Notes: a model not told the origin generated them from the sequence alone. A DNA stretch of 64,000 bases from Alphaproteobacteria bacterium (GCA_016124205.1 WGOD01000002.1:434001-498000), one strand, 5' to 3'. Counted from the stretch's first letter, positions 39,968-50,070 are shown. Numbers and translations are program-made.

Positions 39968-40091
39968 CTTCGAGATCAACGCGAACCTCCTCACGGCCGG
40001 GGTCGATGCCCTCGGCGAGCAAAACGAGCGTTCCAAATCCCGCCACCACCAGAACCAGCAGGACCAGAAATCCGATCAGCATTCCGCGCAT
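39951..40091 (-). CDS. 46-residue single-pass membrane protein
   Basis: Starts MRGMLIGFLVLLVLVVAGFG, so the N-terminus is almost wholly membrane-spanning, then continues as a short acidic tail ending EDDFPR. GGGAAA lies about 8 bases upstream of ATG 40091. Its 3' end overlaps the start of the exported unknown protein by 17 bases, so it looks like the first gene of the run to xerD and accA. No family recognised. Confidence 0.55.
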   Translation of the reverse strand: MRGMLIGFLVLLVLVVAGFGTLVLLAEGIDPGREEVRVDLEDDFPR

Positions 40092-40219
40092 GCGTGTTTC
40101 CCATCATTGCCGCGCCTTGACGATTTCCAGACAGGGTAAGGCCGATTGCGGCAAATTCCAGACGCCGCGGCATCATCGCGGCCTTCCGGCGTGCTGCGGC
40201 GCACACTACACTCACCGGC

Positions 40220-40774
40220 ATGTCACAGCCCGCCGCCCGAACCGAGACGTCGATCGACCGCCCCATCGCCCTAATCGGGCTGATGGGCGCGGGCAAGACG
40301 ACGGTCGGACGAAGGCTGGCCAAGGCGTTGGGGCTGAAATTCTTCGACGCCGACAAGGAGATCGAACGCGCGGCGGATCGCAGCGTCGTGGAGATCTTCT
40401 CCGACTTCGGCGAGGAGGCTTTCCGCGACGGGGAGCGCAAGGTGATCGCCCGCCTGCTGGACGAGGGGCCGTGCGTGCTGGCACTCGGCGGCGGCGCCTT
40501 CGCCAACGATGCGACCCGCGCCATCGTCCGCGACAAGGCGGTCACGGTGTGGCTGAAGGCCGATCTCGATACGCTGATGGAGCGGGTGTCGCGGCGCGAT
40601 ACGCGCCCCCTCCTGCTGACCGGCGACCCGCGTCAGGTCATGGCCGAGCTGATGGCGAAGCGCGAAGCCGCCTATTCGCAAGCCGACCTGACCGTCGATG
40701 CGACCAACGGCAGCCACCACGCGACGATGAAGGCGATTGTCGCCGCACTCGAAGAGGCGGGCGTGCTGTCATGA
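40220..40774 (+). CDS. aroK: Shikimate kinase
   Basis: 184 residues. It phosphorylates shikimate in aromatic amino acid synthesis. Walker A is LIGLMGAGKTTVGRRLA, the shikimate-binding DKEIERAAD and GGGAF motifs are present, and the lid region has RRDTRPLL. The stop overlaps the aroB start by four bases, a standard alphaproteobacterial pair. Divergent from the xerD run. Confidence 0.97.
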   Translation: MSQPAARTETSIDRPIALIGLMGAGKTTVGRRLAKALGLKFFDADKEIERAADRSVVEIFSDFGEEAFRDGERKVIARLLDEGPCVLALGGGAFANDATRAIVRDKAVTVWLKADLDTLMERVSRRDTRPLLLTGDPRQVMAELMAKREAAYSQADLTVDATNGSHHATMKAIVAALEEAGVLS

Positions 40775-41868
40775 GCGAAATCGAAACGGTGTCCGTCGCG
40801 CTCGGCGCGCGCAGCTATGACGTCGTCATCGGGTCCGGCGCGCTCAAAAGCGCTGCGCCGCGTGTGCGCGAGATCTGCGGCAGGCGGGCGGTGGTGGTCA
40901 CCGATTCGACGGTGGCGGGCCTGCATCTCGACACGCTGACCAAGGTGTTCGAGGCGGAAGGCGTCACCGTCGATCCGGTGATTGCACCACCCGGAGAGGC
41001 GCAGAAGAGCTTCACGGGTCTGGAATCCCTGGTCGATGCGCTCGTCCATGCTGGGGTAGAGCGCGGCGACACGATCGTGGCGTTCGGCGGCGGCGTGATC
41101 GGCGACCTGACCGGCTTTGCCGCCGCGATCTACATGCGCGGGATCGATTTCATCCAGATCCCGACGACGCTGCTGGCGCAGGTGGATTCCTCGGTCGGCG
41201 GCAAGACGGCCATCAACACGCGGGCGGGCAAGAATCTCGCCGGCAGTTTTCATCAGCCGCGCCTGGTTATCGCCGACACCGATTTCCTGACCACCCTGCC
41301 CGAAGGCGAGATCCGCGCTGGCTATGCGGAGATCGTGAAGGCAGCCCTGATTGGCGATGCAGCAATGTTCGCCCGTCTGGAAGCTGCCGGACCGGCCTTG
41401 CTCGATCCGGCACGCATTGGCGCGGCGGTCGCCGACGCGGTGCGGTTCAAGGCCGCCATTGTGGCCGAGGACGAGCGCGAGGCGGGGCGGCGCGCCCTCC
41501 TCAATCTGGGCCACACGTTCGCGCACGCCTTCGAGGCCGAGGCCAAGGGCGGCGTGCGTCATGGCGAGGCGGTCGGGTGCGGCCTCGCCCTCGCCTTCGA
41601 CTGGTCGGCGCAGGCCGGTGATTGTCCGCCCGAAGACGCCGAACGGGTTCGTTCCCATCTCACCGCGATGGGTCTGGCGGGACGGATCGCCGACCTGCCC
41701 GGCGGGCCCTATGAGGCGCGGCGTCTGGCCGACCGGATGCGGCACGACAAGAAGAATGCCGACAATTCCGTCACGCTGATCCTCGCGAAAGGCATCGGAA
41801 ACGCGTATATCCGGCGCGGAGTTGAGGCAGACCGCCTCGCAGAGTTTCTGGAAGACCAAATCGCATGA
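40771..41868 (+). CDS. aroB: 3-dehydroquinate synthase
   Basis: 365 residues. It cyclises DAHP to 3-dehydroquinate with NAD and a divalent metal. Motifs: VAFGGGVIGDLTGFAAA, PTTLLAQVDSSVGGKTAIN and the metal ligands in LNLGHTFAHAFE and RHGEAV. The start at 40771 follows aroK with a four-base overlap; the longer open frame upstream is aroK read in another frame. The stop overlaps the next start by four bases. Confidence 0.97.
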   Translation: MSEIETVSVALGARSYDVVIGSGALKSAAPRVREICGRRAVVVTDSTVAGLHLDTLTKVFEAEGVTVDPVIAPPGEAQKSFTGLESLVDALVHAGVERGDTIVAFGGGVIGDLTGFAAAIYMRGIDFIQIPTTLLAQVDSSVGGKTAINTRAGKNLAGSFHQPRLVIADTDFLTTLPEGEIRAGYAEIVKAALIGDAAMFARLEAAGPALLDPARIGAAVADAVRFKAAIVAEDEREAGRRALLNLGHTFAHAFEAEAKGGVRHGEAVGCGLALAFDWSAQAGDCPPEDAERVRSHLTAMGLAGRIADLPGGPYEARRLADRMRHDKKNADNSVTLILAKGIGNAYIRRGVEADRLAEFLEDQIA

Positions 41869-43133
41869 TCGAATCCTGGGGCCTGGTTGCCCCCATCGTC
41901 ATCATCCTCGTCCTGCTCGTCCTGTCGGGCTTCTTTTCCGGGTCGGAAACCGCGCTGACCGCCGTGTCGCGGGCGCGCATGCTGGCGCTGGAAAAGGACG
42001 GCAATTCCGCCGCCGCGCGGGTCAACGCACTGACGTCGAACGGCGAGAAGCTGATCGGCGCGATCCTGCTCGGCAACAACCTCGTCAACATTCTCGCCTC
42101 GACACTGGCGGCGACCGTCTTCCTGCACCTGTTTGGCGAGCTGGGCGTGGCCTATGCCACCGCCGTCATGACCGTGCTGGTCGTGATCTTCTCCGAAGTG
42201 CTGCCCAAGACCTATGCCCTGTCCAATCCCGACCGAGTGGCGCTGGCCGTGTCGTGGCCGATCCGGCAGGTGGTGCGCGTGTTCTGGCCGATCGTCGCCG
42301 GGCTGCAGGCCATCGTCCGCGTGATCCTGCAGGCGCTCGGCGCCAAGGTTGGCGGCCCGCTCTTCTCGCCGCACGAAGAAATCCGCGGCCATATCGACCT
42401 GCACCACCAGGAAGGCGGGGTGGTGAAGGATGACCGCGACATGCTGGGCGGCGTTCTGGACCTGCGCGAGCTGACCGTCGACGACGTCATGGTTCACCGC
42501 AAGAACATCACGATGATGGATGTCGGCATCCCGACCGCCGAACTGGTCACGCAAGCGCTGGTCAGCCCGCACACCCGGCTGCCGCTCTATGAAGGCGATG
42601 CGGAGAATATCATCGGCGTGCTGCATGCCCGCGATCTGGCGCGCGCGCTGCTGGAAGCCGGCGGCGATCCGGGCAAGATCGACGTGCGCGGCATCGCGCG
42701 CGATCCGTGGTTTGTGCCGGAAACCACCGAGCTGCTGGAACAACTCAACACGTTCAAGGAAAAGCGCGAGCACTTCGCCCTCGTCGTCGACGAGTATGGC
42801 GCGCTGATGGGCCTCATCACGCTGGAAGACATCCTTGAGGAGATCGTCGGCGAAATCGAGGACGAGCACGACATCACGGTCGAAGGCCTGAAGCCCGAGA
42901 GCGAGGGGGTCTGGCAGGTCGATGGCTCGCTGCCGATCCGCGACCTCAACCGCGCGCTCGATTGGTCGCTGCCGGACGAGGAGGCTGTCACTGTGGCGGG
43001 CCTCGTCATCCACGAGGCGCAGACCATTCCGGAGACGGGCCAGGTGTTCAGCTTCCACGGCGTGCGGTTCGAAATCCTCGAACGCCGCCGCAACCAGATC
43101 ACCCGTATGCGGATTGCAAGAAGTCCGGATTAG
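41865..43133 (+). CDS. CNNM/CorC-type membrane protein with CBS domains
   Basis: 422 residues. The N-terminal DUF21/CNNM membrane domain (helices about 7-25, 65-85, 95-115 and 130-150, with SGFFSGSETALTAVSRARM) is followed by two CBS domains (about 200-325, with VMVHRKNITMMDV and FALVVDEYGALMGLITLEDI) and a CorC/HlyC transporter-associated domain. Related proteins export magnesium. Coupled to aroB by a four-base overlap. Confidence 0.92.
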   Translation: MIESWGLVAPIVIILVLLVLSGFFSGSETALTAVSRARMLALEKDGNSAAARVNALTSNGEKLIGAILLGNNLVNILASTLAATVFLHLFGELGVAYATAVMTVLVVIFSEVLPKTYALSNPDRVALAVSWPIRQVVRVFWPIVAGLQAIVRVILQALGAKVGGPLFSPHEEIRGHIDLHHQEGGVVKDDRDMLGGVLDLRELTVDDVMVHRKNITMMDVGIPTAELVTQALVSPHTRLPLYEGDAENIIGVLHARDLARALLEAGGDPGKIDVRGIARDPWFVPETTELLEQLNTFKEKREHFALVVDEYGALMGLITLEDILEEIVGEIEDEHDITVEGLKPESEGVWQVDGSLPIRDLNRALDWSLPDEEAVTVAGLVIHEAQTIPETGQVFSFHGVRFEILERRRNQITRMRIARSPD

Positions 43134-43138
43134 TTTTT

Positions 43139-43257
43139 CCTCGTCCTTCCCCGCCTTCGCGAGGACAGGCGAGGCTGCCTGCGGCAGCACCTCAGGATGA
43201 GGGAAAACTCTTGCCCCTCATGCTGAGGTGCCCCGAAGGGGCCTCGAAGCACGAGGG
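43139..43257. repeat. Family A palindromic intergenic repeat, copy 3
   Basis: The same arms as 8212-8323 and 28122-28221; the left arm carries an extra CCCGCCTTCGCGAGGACAGG segment. It lies between two convergent genes, its right end one base from the stop of the YaiI-like gene. Confidence 0.85.
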
Positions 43258-43258
43258 G

Positions 43259-43708
43259 CTAGCCCCGCTTCAGCTTCTGGAACAGGCGTTCCAGCCCATC
43301 GAGGAAGGCGGAGCGGTCCTTCGGCCCGAAGGGCTTGCCGCCACCGCCCTCCATCATCCCGGCCGAGCGCAGATCACTCATCAGATTCCGCGAAGCGAGG
43401 AGCGCGCCGATATTGTCCGCATCGAAGGCCCTCCCCTTGGGGTCGATCGCCGCGCCGCCGGCCTTCAGGCAGCGGTCGGCGAGCGGAATGTCGGCCGTGA
43501 CGCAGATATCGCCGGGGCCGATCCGCTCCGCGATCCAGTCGTCGGCCGCGTCCGGCCCGCCGGGCACGATGACGAGCTGCGCCCACTGGCTGTTCGGACG
43601 GCGCAAGCCGCCGTCGCACACCAGCCTGATCTCGGTGCGGTGGCGCTCGGCCACGCGGATCGCCTCGTCCTTCACCGGACAGGCATCGGCATCAATGTAA
43701 AGCGTCAT
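43259..43708 (-). CDS. YaiI/YqxD family protein (DUF188)
   Basis: 149 residues. The conserved start [20 protein letters not shown] and [18 protein letters not shown] are the family signature; the acidic residues suggest a PIN-like nuclease fold, but no activity is established. It stands alone, convergent with the CNNM gene. Confidence 0.92.
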   Translation of the reverse strand: MTLYIDADACPVKDEAIRVAERHRTEIRLVCDGGLRRPNSQWAQLVIVPGGPDAADDWIAERIGPGDICVTADIPLADRCLKAGGAAIDPKGRAFDADNIGALLASRNLMSDLRSAGMMEGGGGKPFGPKDRSAFLDGLERLFQKLKRG

Positions 43709-43749
43709 GGGCGGGGCTTTACGGCTTCAATCCCTGACGCGCCACCCCT

Positions 43750-43890
43750 CCCTCCCCTCGAAGGGGAGGGACGCGAGCGGCGACCTCCAGGTCGACGGGA
43801 GCGGGGTGGGGTGAGCGATCCCATAAGATACCCCCACCCCGGTCGGCTGGCTGACGCGCAGCCTCCCGGTCCTCCCCTCAAGGGGGAGGG
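43750..43890. repeat. Family B palindromic intergenic repeat, copy 3
   Basis: The order of elements is as in 36201-36342: CCTCCCCTCGAAGGGGAGGG, ACGCGAGCGG, GACGGGAGCGGGGTGGGGTG, a variable centre, CCCACCCCGGTCGGCTGGCT, then TCCTCCCCTCAAGGGGGAGG. It occupies much of the 333-base gap between the YaiI-like gene and cobS; the remaining 150 bases before cobS hold no gene or clear promoter. Confidence 0.85.
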
Positions 43891-44041
43891 CGAAACGCAG
43901 CTATCCCGGACGATCCGGAACCAACACCCTTTAACCCGCCTCCGCCCCCATGCTATGCCGCACATGCGAAGGCGCTTGCCTTTCCGCGCCCGCGGCCGAC
44001 ATTGACGGCCAGACCCCGAACGATTGGATGCGAGTGATTTG

Positions 44042-45043
44042 ATGGCCGAGTCCTTCCCGCTGGATACCCCCGATACCGTCGCCGATTGCCAGAAACTGTT
44101 CGGTTTCGATCCCGGCTTCGAGGTTCCGGCCTTTTCCAGGCGCGACGAACACTGCCCGGCGGTGGACGACGCCTATGTGTTCGACCCGGCGACGACGCGG
44201 GCGATCCTGGCCGGCTTCGCCTACAACCGCCGCGTGATGATCCAGGGCTATCACGGCACAGGCAAGTCGACGCACGTGGAACAGGTCGCCGCGCGCCTCA
44301 ACTGGCCGATGATCCGGGTCAATCTCGACAGCCATGTCAGCCGGATCGACATGGTCGGCAAGGACGCGATCACGCTGAAAGACGGCAAGCAGGTCACCGA
44401 ATTCCAGGAAGGCATCCTTCCGTGGTGCCTGCAGCGCCCGGTCGCCCTCCTGTTTGATGAATACGCTGCCGGCCGCCCGGACGGGATGTTCGTGATCCAG
44501 CGCGTGCTTGAAGCCTCCGGCTCGCTCACCCTGCTCGACCAGACCAAGGTGATCCGCCCGAACCCGTATTTCCGCCTGTTCTCGACGACGAACACGATCG
44601 GTCTGGGCGACACGACCGGCCTCTATCACGGCACGCAGCAGATCAATCAGGGTCAGATGGACCGCTGGTCGATGGTGGTGACGCTGAACTATCTGCCGGC
44701 CAAGACCGAGGAAGCCATCGTCCAGTCGCGCCTGAAGAATTTCGCCGCGACCGAAGAAGGCAAGAAGACGATCGCCGACATGGTGAAGGTGGCGGACCTC
44801 TCCCGCGACGCCTTCATGAATGGCGACCTCTCCACCGTGATGAGCCCGCGCACCGTGCTGACCTGGGCGGAAAACACCGAGATTTTCGGCGATGTCGGCC
44901 TCGCCTTCCGCCTTACCTTCCTCAACAAGTGCGACGAGCTGGAACGCCCGACGGTGGCGGAATTCTATCAGCGCGTCTTCGGCGAGGAGCTTCCCGAAGC
45001 CCCGGTGAAGGCCGCCAATCCGAAACCCGCCAGCGCGGCTTAA
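44042..45043 (+). CDS. cobS: Cobaltochelatase subunit CobS
   Basis: 333 residues. An AAA+ ATPase of the MoxR class that works with CobT and CobN to insert cobalt into hydrogenobyrinate diamide in aerobic cobalamin synthesis. Walker A is [16 protein letters not shown] and Walker [15 protein letters not shown]. The N-terminus [18 protein letters not shown] and the C-terminus are family-typical. ATG 44042 is preferred over TTG 44024. Twenty bases separate it from cobT. CobN is not in the window. Confidence 0.93.
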   Translation: MAESFPLDTPDTVADCQKLFGFDPGFEVPAFSRRDEHCPAVDDAYVFDPATTRAILAGFAYNRRVMIQGYHGTGKSTHVEQVAARLNWPMIRVNLDSHVSRIDMVGKDAITLKDGKQVTEFQEGILPWCLQRPVALLFDEYAAGRPDGMFVIQRVLEASGSLTLLDQTKVIRPNPYFRLFSTTNTIGLGDTTGLYHGTQQINQGQMDRWSMVVTLNYLPAKTEEAIVQSRLKNFAATEEGKKTIADMVKVADLSRDAFMNGDLSTVMSPRTVLTWAENTEIFGDVGLAFRLTFLNKCDELERPTVAEFYQRVFGEELPEAPVKAANPKPASAA

Positions 45044-45063
45044 CGTGAAAAAGGGCGGCGCCC

Positions 45064-46974
45064 ATGACTGACACGCCGCAGCAGGAAGCCTTCAAGCGCG
45101 CGACCGCGATCGCCACGCGGGCAATTGCGCGCGACCGCGAGCTGGAGGTGAAGTTCGGCGGCGAGGTGGCGTCCGTGGCCAAGGGCAAGCTCGTGCTGCC
45201 GAGCCCTCCGGCGGGCATGACGGCGAAGGAGTTGCAGGCCGCGCGCGGCCGCGCCGATGCGCTGGCCCTCAGGATTCTCCACCATTCCGATGAAAGCCAT
45301 GCGAGCGCCCTGCCCCCCGGCGCACAGGCCCGCGCCATCCATGACGCCGCCGAGCAGGCGCGCGTGGAAGGCCTCGGTGCGAAGGCGATGCGCGGCGTCG
45401 CCGCCAATCTCGACGCGGCACTGAGCGCGTGCGCCGAGCAGAAGGGCTGGAACCGCGCCGAAGACCGCCAGCAAGCGCCGCTGGCCGAGGCGCTCGGCGT
45501 GATGATCCGCGAGCGGATCTCCGGCCGCCCGGCCCCCGAGGCGGTAAAGGGCCTGATGCAGGTCTGGCGCGACGAGATCGAGGCCAAGGCCGGCAAGGCG
45601 CTCGATGCCCTCGCCGAACGGTCCGAGGACCAGGGCGCGTTCGCGAAACGCTTGCGCCAGGTGATCAAGGATCTCGACCTCGCCGACGAGCTGGGCGGCG
45701 ACCCGGAAGACAGCGAGGACGAGACCGAAGACGATTCTGGCGTCGACCGTGAGGAACGCACCGGCGAGGATGACGGGTCCGAGCCCGATGGCGGGGACGA
45801 CACCGATCCCTCCGACGCCGAAGGCTCGAGCGCGGACGAGGACGAGATCGACTTCCAGTCCGACGAGAAACAGGGCGAGGTGCAGGCGACCGACGACAGC
45901 GGCGACAGCCAGCGCGCCATGCGCCCGCAATTCGTCCGCCCCGACGAGACGCCGGCGGAGAGCTATCGCATCTTCACCACCGAATTCGACGAGATCATCG
46001 AGGCGGGCGAGCTTTGCGATGAGGAGGAGCTGACGCGCCTCCGCCGCTATCTCGATCAGGCGCTGAAGGGCGTCGAAGGCGTCGTCGGCCGGCTCGCCAA
46101 CCGGCTGCAGCGCCGCCTGATGGCGCAGCAGACGCGCAGCTGGAGTTTCGACCTCGAGGAGGGCGTGCTCGACACGGCGCGCCTGACCCGCGTCGTCACC
46201 GACCCGACCGTGCCGCTTTCCTTCAAGATGGAGAAGGAAACCGAATTCCGCGACACGGTCGTGACCCTCTTGATCGACAATTCCGGCTCGATGCGCGGGC
46301 GGCCGATTCTGGTCGCGGCGGCGTGTGCCGATATTCTCGCCCGGACGCTGGAACGCTGCGGCGTGAAGACCGAGATTCTCGGCTTCACCACGCGCGCCTG
46401 GAAGGGCGGACGGGCGAAGGAGAAGTGGCTGGCCGAGGGCAAGCCGCCGCATCCGGGCCGCCTCAACGACCTGCGCCACATCATCTACAAGGCGGCGGAC
46501 ACGCCGTGGCGGCGCGCGCATGACAAGCTGGGCCTGATGATGCGCGAGGGCCTCTTGAAGGAGAATATCGACGGCGAGGCGCTGCAATGGGCGTGGCGGC
46601 GGCTGTCGGTGCGCCCGGAACAGCGCCGCATCCTGATGGTCATCTCCGACGGCGCGCCGGTCGATGACGGCACGCAATCGGCCAATGCCGGCAGCTATCT
46701 GGAGCGGCACCTGCGCGAAGTGATCGCGACGATCGAGAAGCGCAGCGAGGTCGAGCTTCTGGCCATCGGGATCGGCCACGATGTCACACGATATTATCGC
46801 CGGGCTGTTACGATCACCGATGTCGAGCAACTGGGCGGTGCGATCACCGAACAGCTGGCCGCCCTGTTCGACCCCGACAGCCACGACCGCCGCCGGCCGT
46901 GGTCGCAGGACAAGACCGATCCGTTGAGCGCCGTCCGGCGGCTCGACCTTGCCGGAGTGGGAAGCCGCCGATGA
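45064..46974 (+). CDS. cobT: Cobaltochelatase subunit CobT
   Basis: 636 residues. N-terminal helical region, a highly acidic central linker (about 218-285, rich in D, E and S) and a C-terminal von Willebrand A domain with an intact metal site [11 protein letters not shown] and a later [11 protein letters not shown]. CobT and CobS form the ATPase ring of the chelatase. The stop overlaps the start of the phytase-like gene by four bases. Confidence 0.94.
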   Translation: MTDTPQQEAFKRATAIATRAIARDRELEVKFGGEVASVAKGKLVLPSPPAGMTAKELQAARGRADALALRILHHSDESHASALPPGAQARAIHDAAEQARVEGLGAKAMRGVAANLDAALSACAEQKGWNRAEDRQQAPLAEALGVMIRERISGRPAPEAVKGLMQVWRDEIEAKAGKALDALAERSEDQGAFAKRLRQVIKDLDLADELGGDPEDSEDETEDDSGVDREERTGEDDGSEPDGGDDTDPSDAEGSSADEDEIDFQSDEKQGEVQATDDSGDSQRAMRPQFVRPDETPAESYRIFTTEFDEIIEAGELCDEEELTRLRRYLDQALKGVEGVVGRLANRLQRRLMAQQTRSWSFDLEEGVLDTARLTRVVTDPTVPLSFKMEKETEFRDTVVTLLIDNSGSMRGRPILVAAACADILARTLERCGVKTEILGFTTRAWKGGRAKEKWLAEGKPPHPGRLNDLRHIIYKAADTPWRRAHDKLGLMMREGLLKENIDGEALQWAWRRLSVRPEQRRILMVISDGAPVDDGTQSANAGSYLERHLREVIATIEKRSEVELLAIGIGHDVTRYYRRAVTITDVEQLGGAITEQLAALFDPDSHDRRRPWSQDKTDPLSAVRRLDLAGVGSRR

Positions 46975-47963
46975 AACGCCTCGCCCTTGCCGCCGCCTTC
47001 GTCCTGTCCGCCTGCGGCGGAGGCGATGGCGGTCCGGGCGAAATCAGCGTCTCGGCGGAGTATGTCGCCCTCTACCCGGAAGAAGCGCAGCGCCTCGATC
47101 TCGGCGCGCTCGACTATCGTGGCGGTCTGGTCCTCTCCTCCGATGACGACCGCTTTGGCGGCTTCTCCGCGATCGAGGTGAGCGCGGACGGGACGCGCCT
47201 CCTCGCCATTTCCGACAGCGGCTACTGGATGACGGCCTCGCTCGCCTATGAGGCGGGCGGCCTCAGCGGCCTTACGGACGCGCGCATGTCCGACATGCTG
47301 GGCGTGGCGGGCGAAGTTCTGGAAGACGATCACGAGGATGCCGAAGGCCTCGCCGATCTGGGTGAGGGCCGCTACGCCGTCAGCTTCGAGCGCGATCACC
47401 GCGTGCTGGCCTATGACATCGGCGCGGACTGGTCCGGTATCGAGGGCGCCCTGCCCACCGCCCTGCCCGGCCCGCCGGGGATCGAGCGCCTCAGGAACAA
47501 TGCCGGGATCGAGGGCATGGCGCCGGGGCCGAACGGGTCGATCTGGATGGCCGTCGAGGACCCGATCATAGACGGGCGGCCGCACACGCTGTGGCAGATC
47601 CACACCGGTGGCGGCATCGACCTCTCCTACAATCTCGCCGCCGAGCGCGGCTTCGGCCTGACCGGCATCGCCGCAGAGGCCGACGGGTCGCTGATCGTCG
47701 TGGAGCGCTTCTATGCGCAAGGCATCGGCAACCGCATCCGCATCGTGCGCATCACGCCGCAGGCAATCGAAGATGCCCGCGCGGCCGGTTCGGTGATCCA
47801 GCCCGACCTCCTCGCCGAATTCACGCCGGACATCACGGTCGACAATATCGAGGGCGCGGCCCTGGCGACGGTCGACGGCGAACGCCGCCTCTTCCTCATC
47901 TCCGACGACAATTACAACCCGTCCCAGCGCACGCTTCTCTTGAGCTTCGCGATTCCGGGGTAG
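46971..47963 (+). CDS. Phytase-like esterase-domain lipoprotein
   Basis: 330 residues. The signal [15 protein letters not shown] predicts a lipoprotein with lipidated Cys 16. The body matches the 'esterase-like activity of phytase' beta-propeller family ([60 protein letters not shown]). Substrate unknown. It is translationally coupled to cobT, a pairing often seen in Alphaproteobacteria for reasons not explained. ATG 46971 is preferred over the GTG/ATG frame starting at 46899, because the lipobox fits it. Confidence 0.85.
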   Translation: MKRLALAAAFVLSACGGGDGGPGEISVSAEYVALYPEEAQRLDLGALDYRGGLVLSSDDDRFGGFSAIEVSADGTRLLAISDSGYWMTASLAYEAGGLSGLTDARMSDMLGVAGEVLEDDHEDAEGLADLGEGRYAVSFERDHRVLAYDIGADWSGIEGALPTALPGPPGIERLRNNAGIEGMAPGPNGSIWMAVEDPIIDGRPHTLWQIHTGGGIDLSYNLAAERGFGLTGIAAEADGSLIVVERFYAQGIGNRIRIVRITPQAIEDARAAGSVIQPDLLAEFTPDITVDNIEGAALATVDGERRLFLISDDNYNPSQRTLLLSFAIPG

Positions 47964-47973
47964 CGTTCCTTTC

Positions 47974-48199
47974 CCCTCCCGTTGAAGGGGAGGGACGCGA
48001 GCGGCTTGCTTTCAGCAAGACGGGAGCGGGGTGGGGTGACGTTTCCGTCGAACTCACCGGTTTTCCTGCGCAGGCAGGAACCCAGAGCTTCGGTCAATCT
48101 GGATCCCTGCCTGCGCAGGGATCCCAGGACAATACCTACCCCCACCCCGGTCGGCTGGCTGACGCACAGCCTCCCGGCCCTCCCCTCAAGGGGGAGGGC
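47974..48199. repeat. Family B palindromic intergenic repeat, copy 4, split by a family C element
   Basis: The left arm (47974-48039: CCCTCCCGTTGAAGGGGAGGG, ACGCGAGCGG, GACGGGAGCGGGGTGGGGTG) and the right arm (48133-48199: CCCCCACCCCGGTCGGCTGG to CCCTCCCCTCAAGGGGGAGG) are as in the other copies, but the centre is about 90 bases instead of 20-30 and contains a complete family C palindrome. It fills most of the 315-base gap between the phytase-like and M14 genes. Confidence 0.85.
48060..48124. repeat. Family C palindromic repeat, copy 2, nested in a family B element
   Basis: TTTTCCTGCGCAGGCAGGAA and GGATCCCTGCCTGCGCAGGG plus ATCC match 35943-35994, with a slightly longer linker. It sits in the loop between the two arms of the family B element. 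Confidence 0.75.
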
Positions 48200-48278
48200 G
48201 AATCATACCCGCCAAGGAACGGTTTGAACGCAGAAGCGCTTTGGATTAGGCCAAGGCCAAACCCATCCGGAGCGACCC

Positions 48279-49400
48279 ATGTCCCTTCACATCACCGCCG
48301 CCTTCGACAGCGGGAACATCCACGTCGTCGATGCGACCGATCCGAGCGACGTCCAGCTGGAGATCCGCAAGGATGCCGGGTCGGACCATTATCAGTGGTT
48401 CTTCTTCCGGGTCTCGGGCGCGAACGGCGTGCCGCTGACGCTGCGCATCACCAATGCCGGCGGGGCGAGCTATCCCGATGGCTGGACCGACTATCACGCG
48501 GCGGCCTCGACCGACCGCGACTACTGGTTCCGTGTGCCCACGACCTATGAGGACGGCGTTCTGACGATCCGCGACACGCCGGCAGCGGACGCGGTCTGGT
48601 ACGCCTATTTCGCGCCCTATCCCGTCGAGCGGCACAACACTTTGATCGCCGACATCCAGAACGCGCCCGGTGTGACGCTGAAAGTGCTGGGCCAGACGCT
48701 CGAAGGCCAGACGATGGACTGCCTCGTCATGGGCCACGGACCGAAGACCGTCTGGGTCACCGCCCGCCAGCATCCCGGCGAGACGATGGCCGAGTGGTGG
48801 ATGGAAGGCTTCCTGGAACGCCTCGTCGATCCGGCCGATCCGGTGGCGCGCAAGCTGTTGCGCGACGCGAATTTTCACATCGTGCCGAACATGAATCCGG
48901 ACGGGTCATGCCGCGGGCACCTGCGCACCAACGCCAAGGGCATCAATCTGAACCGGGAATGGGGCAAATCCTCGCCGGAGAACTCGCCCGAGGTTCACTG
49001 CGTGCTTCAGGAGATGGAGGAGACGGGCTGCGATCTCTTCCTAGACGTCCATGGCGACGAGGGGCTGCCCTACAATTTCATCGCCGGGGCAGAAGGCGTG
49101 CCCGGCTGGGAGACGTCCGACCAGGACAGACTCGACGCCTATCGCGGCATCCTCGCGCGGCTCTCGCCGGACTTCCAGACCGAGCACGGCTACGCGCCGG
49201 ACCGGCCGGGCGGCGCGGAGATGACGATCGCCACGCACTACGTCTATTCGCGCTTCCGCTGCCTCTCGATGACGCTGGAAATGCCGTTCAAGGACGCGGC
49301 GAACCATCCGGAGCCCGATCAGGCCTGGTCGCCCGAACGCTGCAAACGGCTCGGCGCGGCCAATCTCGACGCGATGCTGGAGATGCTCGGGCGGCTTTAG
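48279..49400 (+). CDS. M14 family zinc carboxypeptidase (cytosolic carboxypeptidase type)
   Basis: 373 residues, no signal peptide. The N-terminal 120 residues form the beta-sandwich domain typical of CCP/AGBL-like M14 enzymes (QWFFFRVSGANGVPLTLRIT, VWYAYFAPYPVERH). Zinc ligands are H165 and E168 (RQHPGETM) and H258 (LDVHGDE), the substrate-carboxylate region NPDG/NLNREW is at 207-228, and the catalytic glutamate is probably E334 (TLEMPFKD). Eukaryotic relatives trim tubulin glutamates; bacterial substrates are not known. Convergent with the J-domain gene, overlapping by four bases. Confidence 0.92.
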   Translation: MSLHITAAFDSGNIHVVDATDPSDVQLEIRKDAGSDHYQWFFFRVSGANGVPLTLRITNAGGASYPDGWTDYHAAASTDRDYWFRVPTTYEDGVLTIRDTPAADAVWYAYFAPYPVERHNTLIADIQNAPGVTLKVLGQTLEGQTMDCLVMGHGPKTVWVTARQHPGETMAEWWMEGFLERLVDPADPVARKLLRDANFHIVPNMNPDGSCRGHLRTNAKGINLNREWGKSSPENSPEVHCVLQEMEETGCDLFLDVHGDEGLPYNFIAGAEGVPGWETSDQDRLDAYRGILARLSPDFQTEHGYAPDRPGGAEMTIATHYVYSRFRCLSMTLEMPFKDAANHPEPDQAWSPERCKRLGAANLDAMLEMLGRL

Positions 49401-50017
49401 GCCATGCCCGCCGATTTGAGGATCTGGTAGGCGTGGATGACACGGCCGAGCTGTTCCTCGCTTGAGCGGTCGCCGCCATTGGCGTCGGGGTGGTAACGCT
49501 TCACCAGTTCGGCATAGCGCTTCTTCACCTCGCCCTTGGTCTCGTCGCCGGTCAGATTCATCGTCTCCAGCGCCATTTCCTGCAGCCGGCCGAAACGGCG
49601 GCGCGGCGCCTCGTCATTGCGGCGGTCATTGGCCGGCTTGTGCCCGAACAGGCCGAGCATGTCGTCGAACCCCTTGGAGAAATCCGCAGAGGCGCGCGCG
49701 GACTTTGCGTGCGCGCCGGTATTGCCGCGGAAATTCCAGGTCGGCCGGTGGCCGTAATGGGCGGACTGGTTGAAGGCCTTCATCTCGCCTTCGCTCATGC
49801 CGGAGAAGAAATTCCAGCTCTTGTTGTACTGCCCGGCATGGTGCTGGCAGAACCAGTGATAGTCATCGAGCCGGTCCGGGCCCTTCGGCGCACGGGAATC
49901 GCCCTTCGACAGGCAGCCGGGCCATTCGCAGACGCGGTCCTCCGGCTCCGGCTTGTCCTTGGGCGGCTTGATCCGGATGTCGCGAAAGCGCGGGCGGTAT
50001 TTGTACGTGCCGTGCAT
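49397..50017 (-). CDS. J-domain protein with N-terminal zinc-ribbon-like segment
   Basis: 206 residues. The J-domain is at the C-terminus (about 150-206) with HPD at 176-178 (RYHPDANGGD), so it should stimulate a DnaK-type chaperone. The N-terminal part has C30, C35 and C57 plus H59/H60 (CEWPGC, FCQHH), which may bind zinc. This layout, with an N-terminal region instead of the usual G/F and substrate domains, is the alphaproteobacterial DnaJ-like type found near bolA and cobS. Confidence 0.9.
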   Translation of the reverse strand: MHGTYKYRPRFRDIRIKPPKDKPEPEDRVCEWPGCLSKGDSRAPKGPDRLDDYHWFCQHHAGQYNKSWNFFSGMSEGEMKAFNQSAHYGHRPTWNFRGNTGAHAKSARASADFSKGFDDMLGLFGHKPANDRRNDEAPRRRFGRLQEMALETMNLTGDETKGEVKKRYAELVKRYHPDANGGDRSSEEQLGRVIHAYQILKSAGMA

Positions 50018-50070
50018 GGTTCTAAGTATGGGGCTCAGCGGTTAAAGCGGCAATAAACAGGGGTGTGATC

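Noticed and set aside
45064..46974. CobT as a MoxR/VWA-type defence or toxin system together with CobS
   Set aside because: Both proteins carry specific CobS and CobT N-terminal signatures and linker features; a defence role has no support in the neighbourhood.
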